This document shows, piece after piece, positions 17,769-27,383 of a DNA stretch of 41,157 bases. Within the stretch, counting starts at the first letter, position 1; every line of letters begins with the position of its first letter. Origin of the DNA: Campylobacter portucalensis (lineage in GTDB: Bacteria > Campylobacterota > Campylobacteria > Campylobacterales > Campylobacteraceae); contig NZ_VWSJ01000034.1 of NCBI RefSeq assembly GCF_009690845.1, forward strand, positions 1-41,157, written 5' to 3'. Made by a program: the position numbers and the translations under genes. The notes beneath the pieces were generated by a model, which had not been told where the DNA came from, did no database searches, and was given only the letters and a program-made list of their open reading frames with translations.

Positions 17769-19730
17769 ATGAATGAATTTTTAGATCAGATTTGGGGTAT
17801 TGAAAGGCTTTATATAAAAAATTTAGACACGATTAAACTAAATCCGCAATGCGCTGCCATTATTTTATCTTGCAATGCTAAAAATTACGACAGATTCATA
17901 ACTCTTGCAAATTTTAAAAATATAGTAAATGATATATCTATTTTTGGTGTTCAAAATTTACAAATTTCAGTAATAAATGGAATAAAAAATCTTGAAATTT
18001 CTAAATTTGAAACCCTTGGATATCTTAAAATTTTAAATGATGAAAGAATAATTGATAAAGATTTTTACGAAATTATTTATAAATTTTTAGATAATTTAGA
18101 ACTTGTTGATAGCGAGATAATTTTTGATAAACGAAGAAGAAGTAGTAAATTTAAAATAGAACTAGATAATTTAAATTTAGTGGCTGATGAGTTGATAAAA
18201 TTTGATAGTAGCATTAAATTTTTAAAAGAAGATGTGCTAAATAATAAATTTACAATCTCTATTACGGGTGTTATAAATTCTGGCAAATCGAGTATGTTAA
18301 ATGCTATTTTAAATAGAGAAATTTTAGGCACTTCAAACATACCAGAAACTGCAAATTTAACTGTTTTATCATATGGAGATGAAGAAAAAGCAGAAGTTTA
18401 TTATGAAGATGGCGCTTTTGAAGATATAAAATTATTTGATGTGCAAAAATTTAGTTCCGCAAAATTTGAGATTTCAGATAGTGTAAAATATATAAATTTA
18501 AAACTAAATAATTATTTGCTTAAAGAAAATATTATTATTGTTGATACTCCAGGTCTTGATGATGATGTTTTTAAACGAGAAGAGCTAACTATGAATTTTA
18601 TGAAAAATAGCGATGCGATTATTCACTTAATGAATGTTTCTCAAAGCCTTACAAACAAAGATATAAAATTTATTAAAAATATTATTAAAAATACAAAAAA
18701 TAGCACCTTTATTATAGCCTTAACTCACTCTGATAGCATTAGCAAAAGCGATTTGATAGAGGTTTTAAACTATACTAAAAAAAATATAAATGCTTTTTTG
18801 GATGATGTAAGCTTTTTTGCTATAGATAGTGTTAGTAAAAATGGAATCAATGAACTTGTAAATTTTATATTTGAAAATTTTTTTGGAAATGAGAGTAAAA
18901 AGGCTAATTTGATCATCCAAAACTATAAAAAAGCCCTGAATTTAGCTATATTAGATAAAATTCAAAACATAAAAACAAATCTTTCAAATTTAAATAAGAG
19001 TATAGTTGAGTTAAATTCTCAAAATATAAATTTAGAAAATGAGATTAAATCTATAAATTTAAAGCATAAAAATATAAAAAATGATTTTGATTTAGCTTTA
19101 AAAAGCTTAGATTATAGCGATTTAAAATTTGATATATCTTTTAAAAGCGGACTTATTATTATAAAAGATAGAATAATTTCTGATTTAAAATATAATAAAA
19201 TTTATAATAAAAACACTGATTTAGATAGAATTTATTTTATGTTTGAAAATGGTTTTAAAGATTTAATGAGTGATGTTTTGAGAGATTTTTCATATAGAAT
19301 TTTTAAAGATATAAAAAATACAGCCCTAAATTTAAATATAAAATTAGATGATGAGTATAATTTTGATGTTAGAAATTTTTTGCAAGATTTTACTTTTAAA
19401 TTTGATGATATAAAAATTTCATTAAAAGAAGTTGTAAATTTAGATCCTTTAAGCGCTAATAAAATTTTAGAAGATAAATTTAATGATTTTATCAATAAAC
19501 TTGATTTAAAAGAGATTTTAAACAAACTTTTTATTGAAAATACGAAAAAATTTAAACAAACAATTGAACAAAAATTTCAAATTTTAGAAAATGAGTTAAA
19601 AGAAAAACAAATTCTTTTGCAAAACATAGCTTTATCAAAAAATTCTCAAAATCAAGATGAATTTTTAAAAATAAATCAATTTAAAGATGATTTAAGATCT
19701 TTAGAAATCTTGCAACAAAGGATAAATTAG
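17769..19730 (+). CDS. Dynamin-like GTPase, first of pair (DLP1/Cj0411-like)
   Basis: A large GTPase of 653 residues. The G1 loop GVINSGKSS is at 167-175, the switch threonine is in NIPETANLTV near 190-199, G3 DTPGLDD at 259-265 and G4 THSD at 319-322. After the G domain come long helical, lysine-rich coiled-coil stretches, the layout of bacterial dynamin-like proteins with a stalk. It sits directly downstream of frdCAB and overlaps the second GTPase by one base, the same order as Cj0411-Cj0412, whose products form a hetero-oligomer that tethers membranes. The G4 motif departs from the usual (T/N)KxD. Its N-terminal 150 residues before the G domain are unassigned. Confidence 0.85.
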   Translation: MNEFLDQIWGIERLYIKNLDTIKLNPQCAAIILSCNAKNYDRFITLANFKNIVNDISIFGVQNLQISVINGIKNLEISKFETLGYLKILNDERIIDKDFYEIIYKFLDNLELVDSEIIFDKRRRSSKFKIELDNLNLVADELIKFDSSIKFLKEDVLNNKFTISITGVINSGKSSMLNAILNREILGTSNIPETANLTVLSYGDEEKAEVYYEDGAFEDIKLFDVQKFSSAKFEISDSVKYINLKLNNYLLKENIIIVDTPGLDDDVFKREELTMNFMKNSDAIIHLMNVSQSLTNKDIKFIKNIIKNTKNSTFIIALTHSDSISKSDLIEVLNYTKKNINAFLDDVSFFAIDSVSKNGINELVNFIFENFFGNESKKANLIIQNYKKALNLAILDKIQNIKTNLSNLNKSIVELNSQNINLENEIKSINLKHKNIKNDFDLALKSLDYSDLKFDISFKSGLIIIKDRIISDLKYNKIYNKNTDLDRIYFMFENGFKDLMSDVLRDFSYRIFKDIKNTALNLNIKLDDEYNFDVRNFLQDFTFKFDDIKISLKEVVNLDPLSANKILEDKFNDFINKLDLKEILNKLFIENTKKFKQTIEQKFQILENELKEKQILLQNIALSKNSQNQDEFLKINQFKDDLRSLEILQQRIN

Positions 19731-21541
19731 TGCTAGATGAGTTTATAAAAGAGTATAAAGAGAAATTTTTAAAAGAGTATAGGAGTTGTTTTTGGGGTAG
19801 GGTTGATAGAGTGTGTTCTATCTTGCTTGATCCAAAAAATCACGCTAGTTTTTATTTAAAAAATAGATTAAAACATTTAATGGGTTTTGAAAATAAGCCT
19901 CTTGAAATCGCTGTTGTTGGACAGTTTAGTAGCGGAAAATCTACTTTTTTAAATTCACTTTTTAAATCAAATTTATTACCAACAGGCGTAGTGCCAGTAA
20001 CTGCAAAGGTTATAAAAATAAAATATTGTTCTTTTGAGATGATAAAAATAAAACATCTCAATGGTCTAGAAGAGATTTTAGAAATCACAAATTTATCGAA
20101 TTTTGTGGATCAAAGATTAAATTTAAAAAGCATTCAATCTATAGAAATATATGCTAATATCGATATTTTAAAAAAATTTACCTTTTTAGATACTCCTGGT
20201 TTAAACTCTATAAATATAAATGATACAAATGAAGCTATTGCAATTTTAAATGATGCTTGTTCTATTGTTTGGATTAGTTTGATAGATAATGCAGCAAGAA
20301 GCAGTGAAAAGGATGGGCTAAATTTAGTTTCTAAAAGCGTTTTAAATAATTCAATTTGTCTTTTGAGTCAAAAAGATAGATTGAGTAATGCTGAGATAGA
20401 TAGGGTTTTGGAGTATTCAAAAGATGTTTTTAAGGACTATTTTAAAAATATAGTAGCAATTTCTTCAAAAGAAGAAAATATGGGCTTAAAAAATAGCGGT
20501 TTTGATGAGTTTATAAATTTTTTAGATAAAATTTATATCAACAAAAATGAAATTATAAAAGATAAATTTATCCAAATCATCAATTTATTGAAAGATGAAA
20601 GAGAATTTTATATAAAATTTTATAATGATTTAATGAAAATTATAGAGTTTAATTTAGAAAAAATATTAAATAATTTAGATGATAATCTAAAAATATACTT
20701 ATATGAATTTGAGAAAATTTATGCAAATATTAAAGAAATTTCAAACTCATTTAGCACTATTTTTGAAAATTCTATAAAAATAGAAAAGGGGTATTTTTTA
20801 GTTCAAAAAAAAGGTTTTTTAAATAAAAATTCATATGAAAAAGTCGTGTATGAATTTCCAAATTTTAATAAAGACTTTGCTTTTTCAAAAATGATATACA
20901 ATAATGATGGTCTGATTTTTAGAAGATTAAAATCAAAATCTATAAAATTAAGGGATGAAATTTTAAGTAATTTAAATTTAAACTACAATATTTTAATGGA
21001 TGAAATTTTGCTGTTTAAAGCTAAATTTGAAACATATCAAAAGAAAAGTCAAATCCATTCTACAACACAAACATCTAAAATTCAAAAACTTGCAAGCGAA
21101 GTTTATGAGTTTATCTTAAAAGACTATGAAAATAAATTTCAAAAAATCTCGCAAAAAATTATGTTGTTTTTTGAGAAAGTTGATATAAAAATAATTTCTA
21201 ATTATGAAAATTCCATCTTATTAACAGGGCATTATGTATCAGATAGAATTTTAAACTCAATCAATGCTTACAAAAGCGATCCATTAACATTTTCGATTTT
21301 TTATCCAAATTTTAATGATTTTAATGAAAATTTGCTTAAAAATTTACATTATTATGAATTTGAAGATGATTTTTTAGCTGAAAAATCATTTATAAAAAAA
21401 TGCATTATTGAGCTAAAAGAACAACTAAATATCAATCTTCAAAAAAATAGAAATTTCCTTATAAATCACATTGATAAACACAAGGAAATTTTAAAAGAAC
21501 TAGACTTTTGTATTGGTATTATCAACAATGAATCCATATGA
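19730..21541 (+). CDS. Dynamin-like GTPase, second of pair (DLP2/Cj0412-like)
   Basis: A 603-residue dynamin-like GTPase: G1 GQFSSGKST at 64-72, G2 threonine at T91 (VVPVTAKV), G3 DTPGLN at 154-159, G4 QKD at 214-216. The G domain is followed by about 380 residues of mainly helical sequence for neck and trunk; no clear transmembrane segment is visible. The GTG start shares its G with the TAG of the first gene and has AAGGA upstream, so translation is coupled and the two products are probably made in equal amounts. The last 42 bp overlap the 3' end of the convergent permease gene. Confidence 0.85.
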   Translation: MLDEFIKEYKEKFLKEYRSCFWGRVDRVCSILLDPKNHASFYLKNRLKHLMGFENKPLEIAVVGQFSSGKSTFLNSLFKSNLLPTGVVPVTAKVIKIKYCSFEMIKIKHLNGLEEILEITNLSNFVDQRLNLKSIQSIEIYANIDILKKFTFLDTPGLNSININDTNEAIAILNDACSIVWISLIDNAARSSEKDGLNLVSKSVLNNSICLLSQKDRLSNAEIDRVLEYSKDVFKDYFKNIVAISSKEENMGLKNSGFDEFINFLDKIYINKNEIIKDKFIQIINLLKDEREFYIKFYNDLMKIIEFNLEKILNNLDDNLKIYLYEFEKIYANIKEISNSFSTIFENSIKIEKGYFLVQKKGFLNKNSYEKVVYEFPNFNKDFAFSKMIYNNDGLIFRRLKSKSIKLRDEILSNLNLNYNILMDEILLFKAKFETYQKKSQIHSTTQTSKIQKLASEVYEFILKDYENKFQKISQKIMLFFEKVDIKIISNYENSILLTGHYVSDRILNSINAYKSDPLTFSIFYPNFNDFNENLLKNLHYYEFEDDFLAEKSFIKKCIIELKEQLNINLQKNRNFLINHIDKHKEILKELDFCIGIINNESI

Positions 21542-22549
21542 ATGAATTGTAGCTACAAATAGCGTAACTATTGCAGGTCCAAGTATAATGCCCCAAAATC
21601 CAAAAGTAGAAAGTCCTGCAAGCATAGAGAAAAATATAATTAATTCATTTATATTTGCTGGTTTATCTACGAGTTTTGAATTTATAAATTTAATGATAAA
21701 AGGTTTTATGAAATTATCAGCTATGGTAGAGATTATAATAATAGAGTATAAAAATATCACGATACTATTATTTATGTTGTGGTTAGCGATTTCATATATG
21801 CTAATTGGTACATAAACCAAAGCTCCACCAACGATTGGAATCATTGAAGCAAAAGCATATAAAATTCCAAGTAAAAATCCATTATAATCAAAAAATATTA
21901 TCATAGAGCCAAATAAAAACCCTTGCAAAACAGCATTTAATATAGTGGAGTATAAAACAACACTCATTGTATTTCCGACTTCACCAAATATATAGTTAAA
22001 TAAAGAATTTTCTATAGGCAGGGATGATTTTGCAAAATTAATCAACGGCTTTCCATATAAATTTGAAAAGAAATAAAACACCAAAATTAAACCCAAATCA
22101 ACAATAAAATTTGCACTTGATTTACCTACACTCGATGCATAACTCATACATTGTTTTATAGTGTCATTTATATCAATTGAGGTTATAAAATCTTTTATTT
22201 TTGGTTCTAAAAATTCAATCGCAGAAGGTAGTTTAAAATCGTAATTTTTTATATAATCTAATATTTGTGTTATATAAGATATATCAAAATTAGATATATA
22301 TTTTGCTAGTTGAATTACTGCATATATAAAAGGTATCAAAAACAACAAAAATACCGTTAGGGTTGTCAAAATAGCACTAATAGTTTCTTTATTGTTTGTG
22401 AGTTTTAGGAATTTTATATTTATGTTGGCTGTTGAAACTGCTAGCAAAATACCTATTGATATGGTTAGTAAAAATGGACTAAAAAGATAAATAAGCCATC
22501 CAAAAACAAATAAAATAAATGATATAAAAAAGTATTTACTAGTTTTCAT
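21500..22549 (-). CDS. AI-2E family transporter (UPF0118/PerM-like permease)
   Basis: A membrane protein of 349 residues with about eight hydrophobic segments: a pair at the N terminus (residues 5-45), one near 65-85, and a C-terminal block of several helices with the family-type phrase [21 protein letters not shown]. Family members are linked to export of autoinducer-2, sodium/proton exchange or other solutes, so no substrate is assigned. The frame runs up to 22645, but that part lies inside ruvB; the ATG at 22549 has AGGAC at good spacing and overlaps the end of ruvB by 11 bp. Its 3' end overlaps the convergent dynamin-like gene by 42 bp. Confidence 0.85.
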   Translation of the reverse strand: MKTSKYFFISFILFVFGWLIYLFSPFLLTISIGILLAVSTANINIKFLKLTNNKETISAILTTLTVFLLFLIPFIYAVIQLAKYISNFDISYITQILDYIKNYDFKLPSAIEFLEPKIKDFITSIDINDTIKQCMSYASSVGKSSANFIVDLGLILVFYFFSNLYGKPLINFAKSSLPIENSLFNYIFGEVGNTMSVVLYSTILNAVLQGFLFGSMIIFFDYNGFLLGILYAFASMIPIVGGALVYVPISIYEIANHNINNSIVIFLYSIIIISTIADNFIKPFIIKFINSKLVDKPANINELIIFFSMLAGLSTFGFWGIILGPAIVTLFVATIHSYGFIVDNTNTKV

Positions 22550-23549
22550 CAAATAGTCCTTTTTGATATGAAATTTTAAGAGTATCATATGTTTTATATG
22601 TAGCGATCCTGCCTTTTGCTGTTCTTTGAATATAGCCATTTGCAAGTAAATAAGGCTCTATAACATCTTCAATAGTGCCTTCATCTTCACTAAGTGCAGC
22701 TGAAATAGTATTTAAACCAAGAGGACGTCCGTTTTGTTCGGTTAAAATTTCTAAATATCTTAAATCCATTTCATCAAAACCAAGCTCATTTACTCCGAGT
22801 TCATTTAGTGAAATTTCTGCTCTTTGTTGCGAAATTTCACTCTCATTATTTACATCAGCATAATCTCTTATTCTTTTTAGGAGTCTAAGAGCAATTCTAG
22901 GAGTTCCTCTGCTTCTTTTAGCAATTTGTAAGGCGGCGTTTTTTGTGGATGATTTGTTTATTTTTAGGCTAGCTTTTTGTAGAATTTGAGATAGTTCATC
23001 AGGTGTATAAAATTGTAGTCTAAACGAAATTCCAAATCTATCCCTAAGCGGTGCAGAGATCATACCTGCTCTTGTTGTGGCACCAATTAGAGTAAATTTA
23101 GGAATGTCTATTTTTATAGTTTGTGCAGCTGGTCCAGAGCCTATAATTATATCAAGTCTAAAATCCTCCATCGCTGAATATAAAATTTCTTCAATAGCGG
23201 AACTTAAGCGATGAATTTCATCTATAAAAAGCACATCGCCAGCTTCTAAATTTGTTAAAATGGCTGCTAAATCCCCACTTTTTTCAATCATAGGAGCTGA
23301 AGTAATTTTTATATTTGATTCCATTTGTGTTGCTATAATGTGTGCAAGTGTTGTTTTGCCAAGTCCAGGCGGTCCATAAAACAAAGTATGATCTAGTGGT
23401 TCATTTCTCATTTTGGCAGCTTGGATGAAAACTTTTAAATTTTGCTTTATTTTTTCTTGTCCTATATAGTCATCAAAATTTGAAGGTCTTAAACTTATTT
23501 CATACTCATTTTCAAAGCTGATTTTTTCTATTTCAACTATTCTATCCAT
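22539..23549 (-). CDS. ruvB: Holliday junction branch-migration helicase RuvB
   Basis: RuvB is the AAA+ motor that, with RuvA, drives branch migration of Holliday junctions. The 336-residue protein has Walker [10 protein letters not shown] at 59-67, Walker B FIDEIH at 108-113, the sensor/arginine-finger region [19 protein letters not shown] near 155-173, and the C-terminal winged-helix segment [11 protein letters not shown]. Full length. It lies 2 bp after the Sel1-type gene and overlaps the permease gene, so all three are one minus-strand unit. Confidence 0.97.
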   Translation of the reverse strand: MDRIVEIEKISFENEYEISLRPSNFDDYIGQEKIKQNLKVFIQAAKMRNEPLDHTLFYGPPGLGKTTLAHIIATQMESNIKITSAPMIEKSGDLAAILTNLEAGDVLFIDEIHRLSSAIEEILYSAMEDFRLDIIIGSGPAAQTIKIDIPKFTLIGATTRAGMISAPLRDRFGISFRLQFYTPDELSQILQKASLKINKSSTKNAALQIAKRSRGTPRIALRLLKRIRDYADVNNESEISQQRAEISLNELGVNELGFDEMDLRYLEILTEQNGRPLGLNTISAALSEDEGTIEDVIEPYLLANGYIQRTAKGRIATYKTYDTLKISYQKGLFDEN

Positions 23550-23551
23550 AA

Positions 23552-24226
23552 TTATTTCTCTTTTAAGCCTTTTTCTAGCATAATTTTTCTAAGTTCAGTT
23601 TCAAATTCACACCCTTTTTTATATTCTAAATCACACCCTTTTTGAAAATACTTTAAAGCACTATCAAAATTTATATCAACACCTAAACCATTAAAATATA
23701 ATGTTCCTAAATTTGAGCAAGCTTCGCCTTCATTTAGTTCACACGCTTTTTTATAAAATTCAAATGCTTTTGCGTGATTTTGCTTTACCCCATCTCCATT
23801 TTCATATTGATAAGCAAGTTGAGAACAAGAAAAAGCATTATTTAACTCACACCCTTTTTGAAAATATTTAAAAGCCTCTATAAAATTTAAATCGACCCCA
23901 TCACCCCTAAAATATAAAACGCCTAAATTTGAACATCCAAGCCCATCACCTAACTCACACCCTTTTTTGTATAGCTCTATAGCTTTTTGCTTATCTACTT
24001 TAAAACCAAGACCATTATCGTAAAAATAGCCTAAATTTGTACATCCCTTAGCATTATTGTTTTTGCATAAATTTTCATAAATTTCTTTTGATTTGTCGTA
24101 TTTTTTATCTTCAAAAGCACTAAATGCTTCATTAAAATAATCTCTTTTTGATGAATTTTCATCTTTTTTCATCGAATTTGCATTGCTAAAAATAATAATC
24201 AAGCTTAAAAATATTAATTTTTTCAT
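23552..24226 (-). CDS. Sel1-repeat/Hcp-type cysteine-rich periplasmic protein
   Basis: A 224-residue protein with a signal peptide ([18 protein letters not shown]). About five 36-residue Sel1-like repeats follow; each carries a pair of cysteines spaced to form a disulfide within the repeat (for example [19 protein letters not shown]), the pattern of Helicobacter cysteine-rich proteins. Such proteins are secreted or periplasmic scaffolds; individual partners are mostly unknown. The frame continues upstream to 24370 across the tmRNA 5' end, but the ATG at 24226 has AAGGAT at proper spacing and begins the signal peptide. The promoter lies between this gene and the divergent tmRNA gene. Confidence 0.87.
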   Translation of the reverse strand: MKKLIFLSLIIIFSNANSMKKDENSSKRDYFNEAFSAFEDKKYDKSKEIYENLCKNNNAKGCTNLGYFYDNGLGFKVDKQKAIELYKKGCELGDGLGCSNLGVLYFRGDGVDLNFIEAFKYFQKGCELNNAFSCSQLAYQYENGDGVKQNHAKAFEFYKKACELNEGEACSNLGTLYFNGLGVDINFDSALKYFQKGCDLEYKKGCEFETELRKIMLEKGLKEK

Positions 24227-24310
24227 AAAAATCCTTTTTGAAATTTGAAGCCATATTTTACCAAATTTTCTTGAAAAATAGTAAAATTTGACTTTTTTTT
24301 TGAAAAACAG

Positions 24311-24316
24311 TAAAAT
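24311..24316 (+). promoter_or_regulatory. Possible -10 box of the tmRNA gene
   Basis: TAAAAT, 18 bp before the mature 5' end of tmRNA, behind a run of nine T. The spacing leaves a short 5' leader to be removed by RNase P. Confidence 0.35.
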
Positions 24317-24333
24317 ACCGCCTATATTTTTTT

Positions 24334-24695
24334 GGGGGTGACTTGGCTTCGACAGGAGTGGAGTGATCACAGTGGCATGTCGCTTTGAACAAAGCGTTAA
24401 AAGTTCAAATTAAAATTAAACGCAAATAACGTTAAATTTGCTCCTGCTTACGCAAAAGTAGCGTAAGTTCAGTTGAGCCTTGCTAAGTGCTGATACTATT
24501 TAGGTGCTTGTGCGAGTCATTTTTAATAGTGTAGTTTAGGTGTTTGACGAGCATTTAGATGAAATTTTAGTCTTAGTCTAAAAGTATGGTTTTGGAAAGT
24601 GAGCCTTTTTAGATGAATTTTTCACTTTTGCTAAACATGTAGAGGCTTTGAAATTTTGCTTTTGGACTGCGGTTCGACACCGCACACCTCCACCA
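24334..24695 (+). ncRNA. ssrA: tmRNA (10Sa RNA)
   Basis: tmRNA rescues stalled ribosomes and tags the unfinished peptide for degradation. The 5' end GGGGGTGACTTGGCTTCGACAG pairs its first seven bases with the 3' acceptor strand CACCTCC before the encoded ACCA; the T-loop GGTTCGACACC is intact. The tag frame starts at GCA (24422) and ends at TAA (24464-24466), giving ANNVKFAPAYAKVA, close to the known Campylobacter tag. About 362 nt. The 3' end marks the start of the accessory-looking region, and I found no second copy of it that would mark an attachment site. Confidence 0.97.
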
Positions 24696-25249
24696 AAAGT
24701 ATTAATCTTATATATTGAAAATCTAAAAAAATCTCTTTAAGCTCCTTAGAAAAGGTTATTTTAAAGCTTTTAAAAAATGTTGATTGCTTCATAAAAATCT
24801 CATACTATTTCTAAAATTTTAGAAATAGTATAAAAATAGCTAAAATGATACTTTATAAAGTAAAAGAGTTGCAGTTATGAACAAAGAAAAATAAAGCATT
24901 AAAACTAATATATTATGATAATAGTTCTTAAGGTAGAGCATAAAAACATAATGATAGCAATAATAGAACTTTTGGTATGTGCATAAATGCTAGATATATT
25001 TAATAAGATTGGAAATGCAAACGTAAAATATTTTAACTGATAGTTAAATGTTATAAGTAAAGTTATTAATATTTTTTTCAAATGTAACAGTTTGAAAGCG
25101 TGGCGATCTTAGCTAAGTAAAATTAGAAATTCTTTTAAATAAATATTAAGACGGAATTTTAGATAAATATGAGTAGGATTTTAGAGATTTTAAGTGGATG
25201 TATCTTGATGAGATAAAATAGTTTTTTGTTTTATTGAGTCAATTAAAAT
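24696..25249. other. AT-rich gap between tmRNA and the defence remnants
   Basis: About 550 bp with no credible gene. It contains a perfect 30-bp palindrome (24802-24831) and a 14-bp one (24849-24862). Short frames such as one beginning at 25169 stop within about 15 codons. The stretch may be decayed remains of the element that brought in the DISARM genes, but nothing recognisable is left. Confidence 0.5.
24802..24831 (+). repeat. Perfect 30-bp palindrome
   Basis: ATACTATTTCTAAAA and its exact reverse complement, with no spacer, about 107 bp after the tmRNA 3' end and followed by TAAAAATAG. It could form a hairpin terminating ssrA, or be a protein-binding site. The lack of GC pairs and of a T run makes it a poor terminator. 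Confidence 0.75.
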
Positions 25250-25582
25250 TTAATATTTTTTCATTATATGCAAACAACTTCTTACTCTACTAAAACCAAC
25301 ATAAGAATTTAAAATATCATCACTGCTTAAATCAATACAAATTATGATATCATTTTCTAATCCTTTAAAATCCTTAATCGTTGAAAAGCCTATTTTTCTA
25401 TCTTGCTTGCAACCAAAATCATCTAAAACGGTAATTAAATTTTTATATTTTTGTGATAAATCTTTAACCATTGAATCAAAATATAAATTTGGTGATAAGA
25501 TAGTAATATCGCCTAAAAATATATTTTTTGATATTAAATTTTCTATTAAATCTTCTAAATTTTTTAATAGAACTATCCATAA
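25250..25582 (-). pseudogene. C-terminal remnant of an SF1 (UvrD-like/NERD-type) helicase
   Basis: An open stretch of about 110 codons without a proper beginning. Read in its frame it contains ITILSPNLYFDSMVKDL, then FSTIKDFKGLENDIIICID and SYVGFSRVRSCLHI. These match the end of UvrD-type superfamily 1 helicases, where (T)xxxFKGLE..VI is motif V and YVxxSRAR is motif VI. Walker A, Walker B and everything upstream are missing. The frame overlaps the end of drmB by 107 bp in another phase, so the 5' part of this gene was probably lost in a deletion ending in or near drmB. Confidence 0.65.
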
Positions 25583-27383
25583 TTACAACTTCCATTCCAT
25601 CACCAATTTCACTGTTTCTAACATCTGCTTTTAGGTTATTTTGTATAAATGATAGAATTGGAACACCTCTATCATTTCCTTTAATAAAAATTCTATCTAA
25701 ACATAAATTTGAGTATGAACAACTCACCTCTGAAGTTAGCACACAAGCATGACAAGCCGCCATATTTAACCACGCCACGCCTTGACCGGTTTGTTCGCTA
25801 CAAACTGGATCCATAGAACACCAAAGAGCTCTTTGAAGTGCTTTATTTAGTAGTTTTATAAAATTTTCAGGTTTTGCGTTTTGCTCTATACCACCAAGAG
25901 TGCCTATCTCATCTGCAACTGAAGTGTATATTAATATACCAGCCATATTGTTTATTTTAGAACTATAAATTCTCTCTTTTAATGATGCTTCTGGGTAACC
26001 CGAGTTTATAACTAACTCTTTTATTATAAGATGTGATAAGGTATGAAGTAGTAAAAATCTAGGTTCAATTACTACATTTTCAAAAGCGGAGTTATGGCTA
26101 TCATTTATTCTTTTTTTAAATTCACTTGTTCTATTTTTTATAGTGCTATTTTCTTCCCAAATTTTTAAAAATCTCTCATCTAAACTAAAAAATATCCCCT
26201 CACCAAATAACTCAATAGCAGGTAGGTATTTAGAACTTCCATCAATATCTGGCTTTACTAAATTTTCTTTAATATCAGCTTCTATCCTATAAAATCCATT
26301 AAAAATTACAATCTCTCTTAGTTTTTTTACGGATACTAAATTTGATACTATCTTTACTAAAAATTTAGCATCTTCTATGTCTGATAATTTTTTAAAATCA
26401 TCTGTATAGTGTTTTGTAACAAAATCTTCACTATCGTCCATATCATCAAATTTAGTAGTTAAAGCTTTATATTCTTCTTTTAATAGGTCTAGTTTTGTAA
26501 AGTCCTTGCCATAATCTGGATAGCCATTTTTTATATCGTTTATAGCATTTATTAACTCATCTTTTGTGCATTTAAATTTATGCATATATATTTCAGGTCT
26601 AAATTTAATTTTATTAATTATTAATTTTTTATAAAGCTCTTCATTGTTTAAAATCATCTCTCTTAGGTCGTTTTTGCTAATTCTAGATTCTGGTGGTATT
26701 ACAAGTGCTGCTGTTTTTTTAGGTATGTAAATTCTAGAATCATTTATAGATAAAATTTGTGCTTTTTGCTTATCATCTAATTTTTTACTTTGAGAAATCC
26801 AGGGCTGAATTTTGCTAAAATATTTAGGAAAATAACTATCTATTTTGCCACTTGAGCCACATTTTTTACAAGTTATAGTAGGTGTTTGTTCGTGATTATT
26901 AAATTTAAGATAAGCGTTTTGTAAATCACGTTTGCAATTTCCATCATTATTTTGATGTGCAACATTATGCCATAAAACATCGTCCATATAGCCATTTGAA
27001 CTAACTTGACAATGTGGAATTTGTTCTAAATTACCACCGCATTTGCATTTTAATTCTTGGTTATCTTTAAAAGGATTTTGATATATTAGCCCACATTTTT
27101 TACAAAAACAAGATTTTGGAAAGATGGTAGATTGCAAATAAGTTCCAATTAATTCTCCTTTGTTGTTAATATCTCCAGTTGGTGGAAAAATTAGCTTTTT
27201 ATTTATACCTAAACTGTCTCTTATTCTTTTTGTATGTTTTATCTCTAAATCATCTGAAATTATCCAAGATTTTATATCTTTTAAAGTTGTAAAAAATTTG
27301 TTATTATCTCTTATTATAGAGCCTATACCAGCGTATGAAAGTAAGTGTGAAAATCTTCTTTTCATATAGTCATTATTCATCAA
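25476..27383 (-). CDS. drmB: DISARM component DrmB (DUF1998), probably an orphan with altered C terminus
   Basis: A 635-residue protein with the DrmB layout: an opening RFSHLLSYAGIGSIIRD, zinc-finger-like cysteine sets (C115 to C140 region, with CFCKKCG and CKCGG, and later CKKCGSSG), and the DUF1998 end MAACHACVLTSEVSCSYSNLCLDR. DrmB works with the DrmA helicase to block phage DNA entering the cell. Its ATG overlaps the drmA stop (ATGA). The last 25 or so residues are basic and aromatic (RRFNRKFNIKKYIFRR) and are read from DNA that in the next frame encodes a helicase tail, so the natural C terminus has been replaced. With drmA broken, function is doubtful. Confidence 0.8.
   Translation of the reverse strand: MMNNDYMKRRFSHLLSYAGIGSIIRDNNKFFTTLKDIKSWIISDDLEIKHTKRIRDSLGINKKLIFPPTGDINNKGELIGTYLQSTIFPKSCFCKKCGLIYQNPFKDNQELKCKCGGNLEQIPHCQVSSNGYMDDVLWHNVAHQNNDGNCKRDLQNAYLKFNNHEQTPTITCKKCGSSGKIDSYFPKYFSKIQPWISQSKKLDDKQKAQILSINDSRIYIPKKTAALVIPPESRISKNDLREMILNNEELYKKLIINKIKFRPEIYMHKFKCTKDELINAINDIKNGYPDYGKDFTKLDLLKEEYKALTTKFDDMDDSEDFVTKHYTDDFKKLSDIEDAKFLVKIVSNLVSVKKLREIVIFNGFYRIEADIKENLVKPDIDGSSKYLPAIELFGEGIFFSLDERFLKIWEENSTIKNRTSEFKKRINDSHNSAFENVVIEPRFLLLHTLSHLIIKELVINSGYPEASLKERIYSSKINNMAGILIYTSVADEIGTLGGIEQNAKPENFIKLLNKALQRALWCSMDPVCSEQTGQGVAWLNMAACHACVLTSEVSCSYSNLCLDRIFIKGNDRGVPILSFIQNNLKADVRNSEIGDGMEVVIMDSSIKKFRRFNRKFNIKKYIFRRYYYLITKFIF

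Noticed and set aside
22550-22645. Longer AI-2E-type permease starting at 22645
   Set aside because: The added 32 codons lie wholly inside ruvB in another phase; the ATG at 22549 has a proper ribosome site and begins the first membrane helix.
24227-24370. Longer Sel1-type protein starting at 24370
   Set aside because: The extra 48 codons run across the tmRNA 5' end, have no ribosome site, and precede a good signal peptide with its own AAGGAT site at 24226.
24671-25249. Attachment-site duplication of the tmRNA 3' end
   Set aside because: The GGTTCGACACC...CTCCACCA block occurs once only in the window, and no integrase gene is present.
25344-25752. Plus-strand frames opposite drmB and the helicase remnant
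   Set aside because: They are antisense shadows, poor in charged residues and rich in Ser/Leu/Phe, with no ribosome site.
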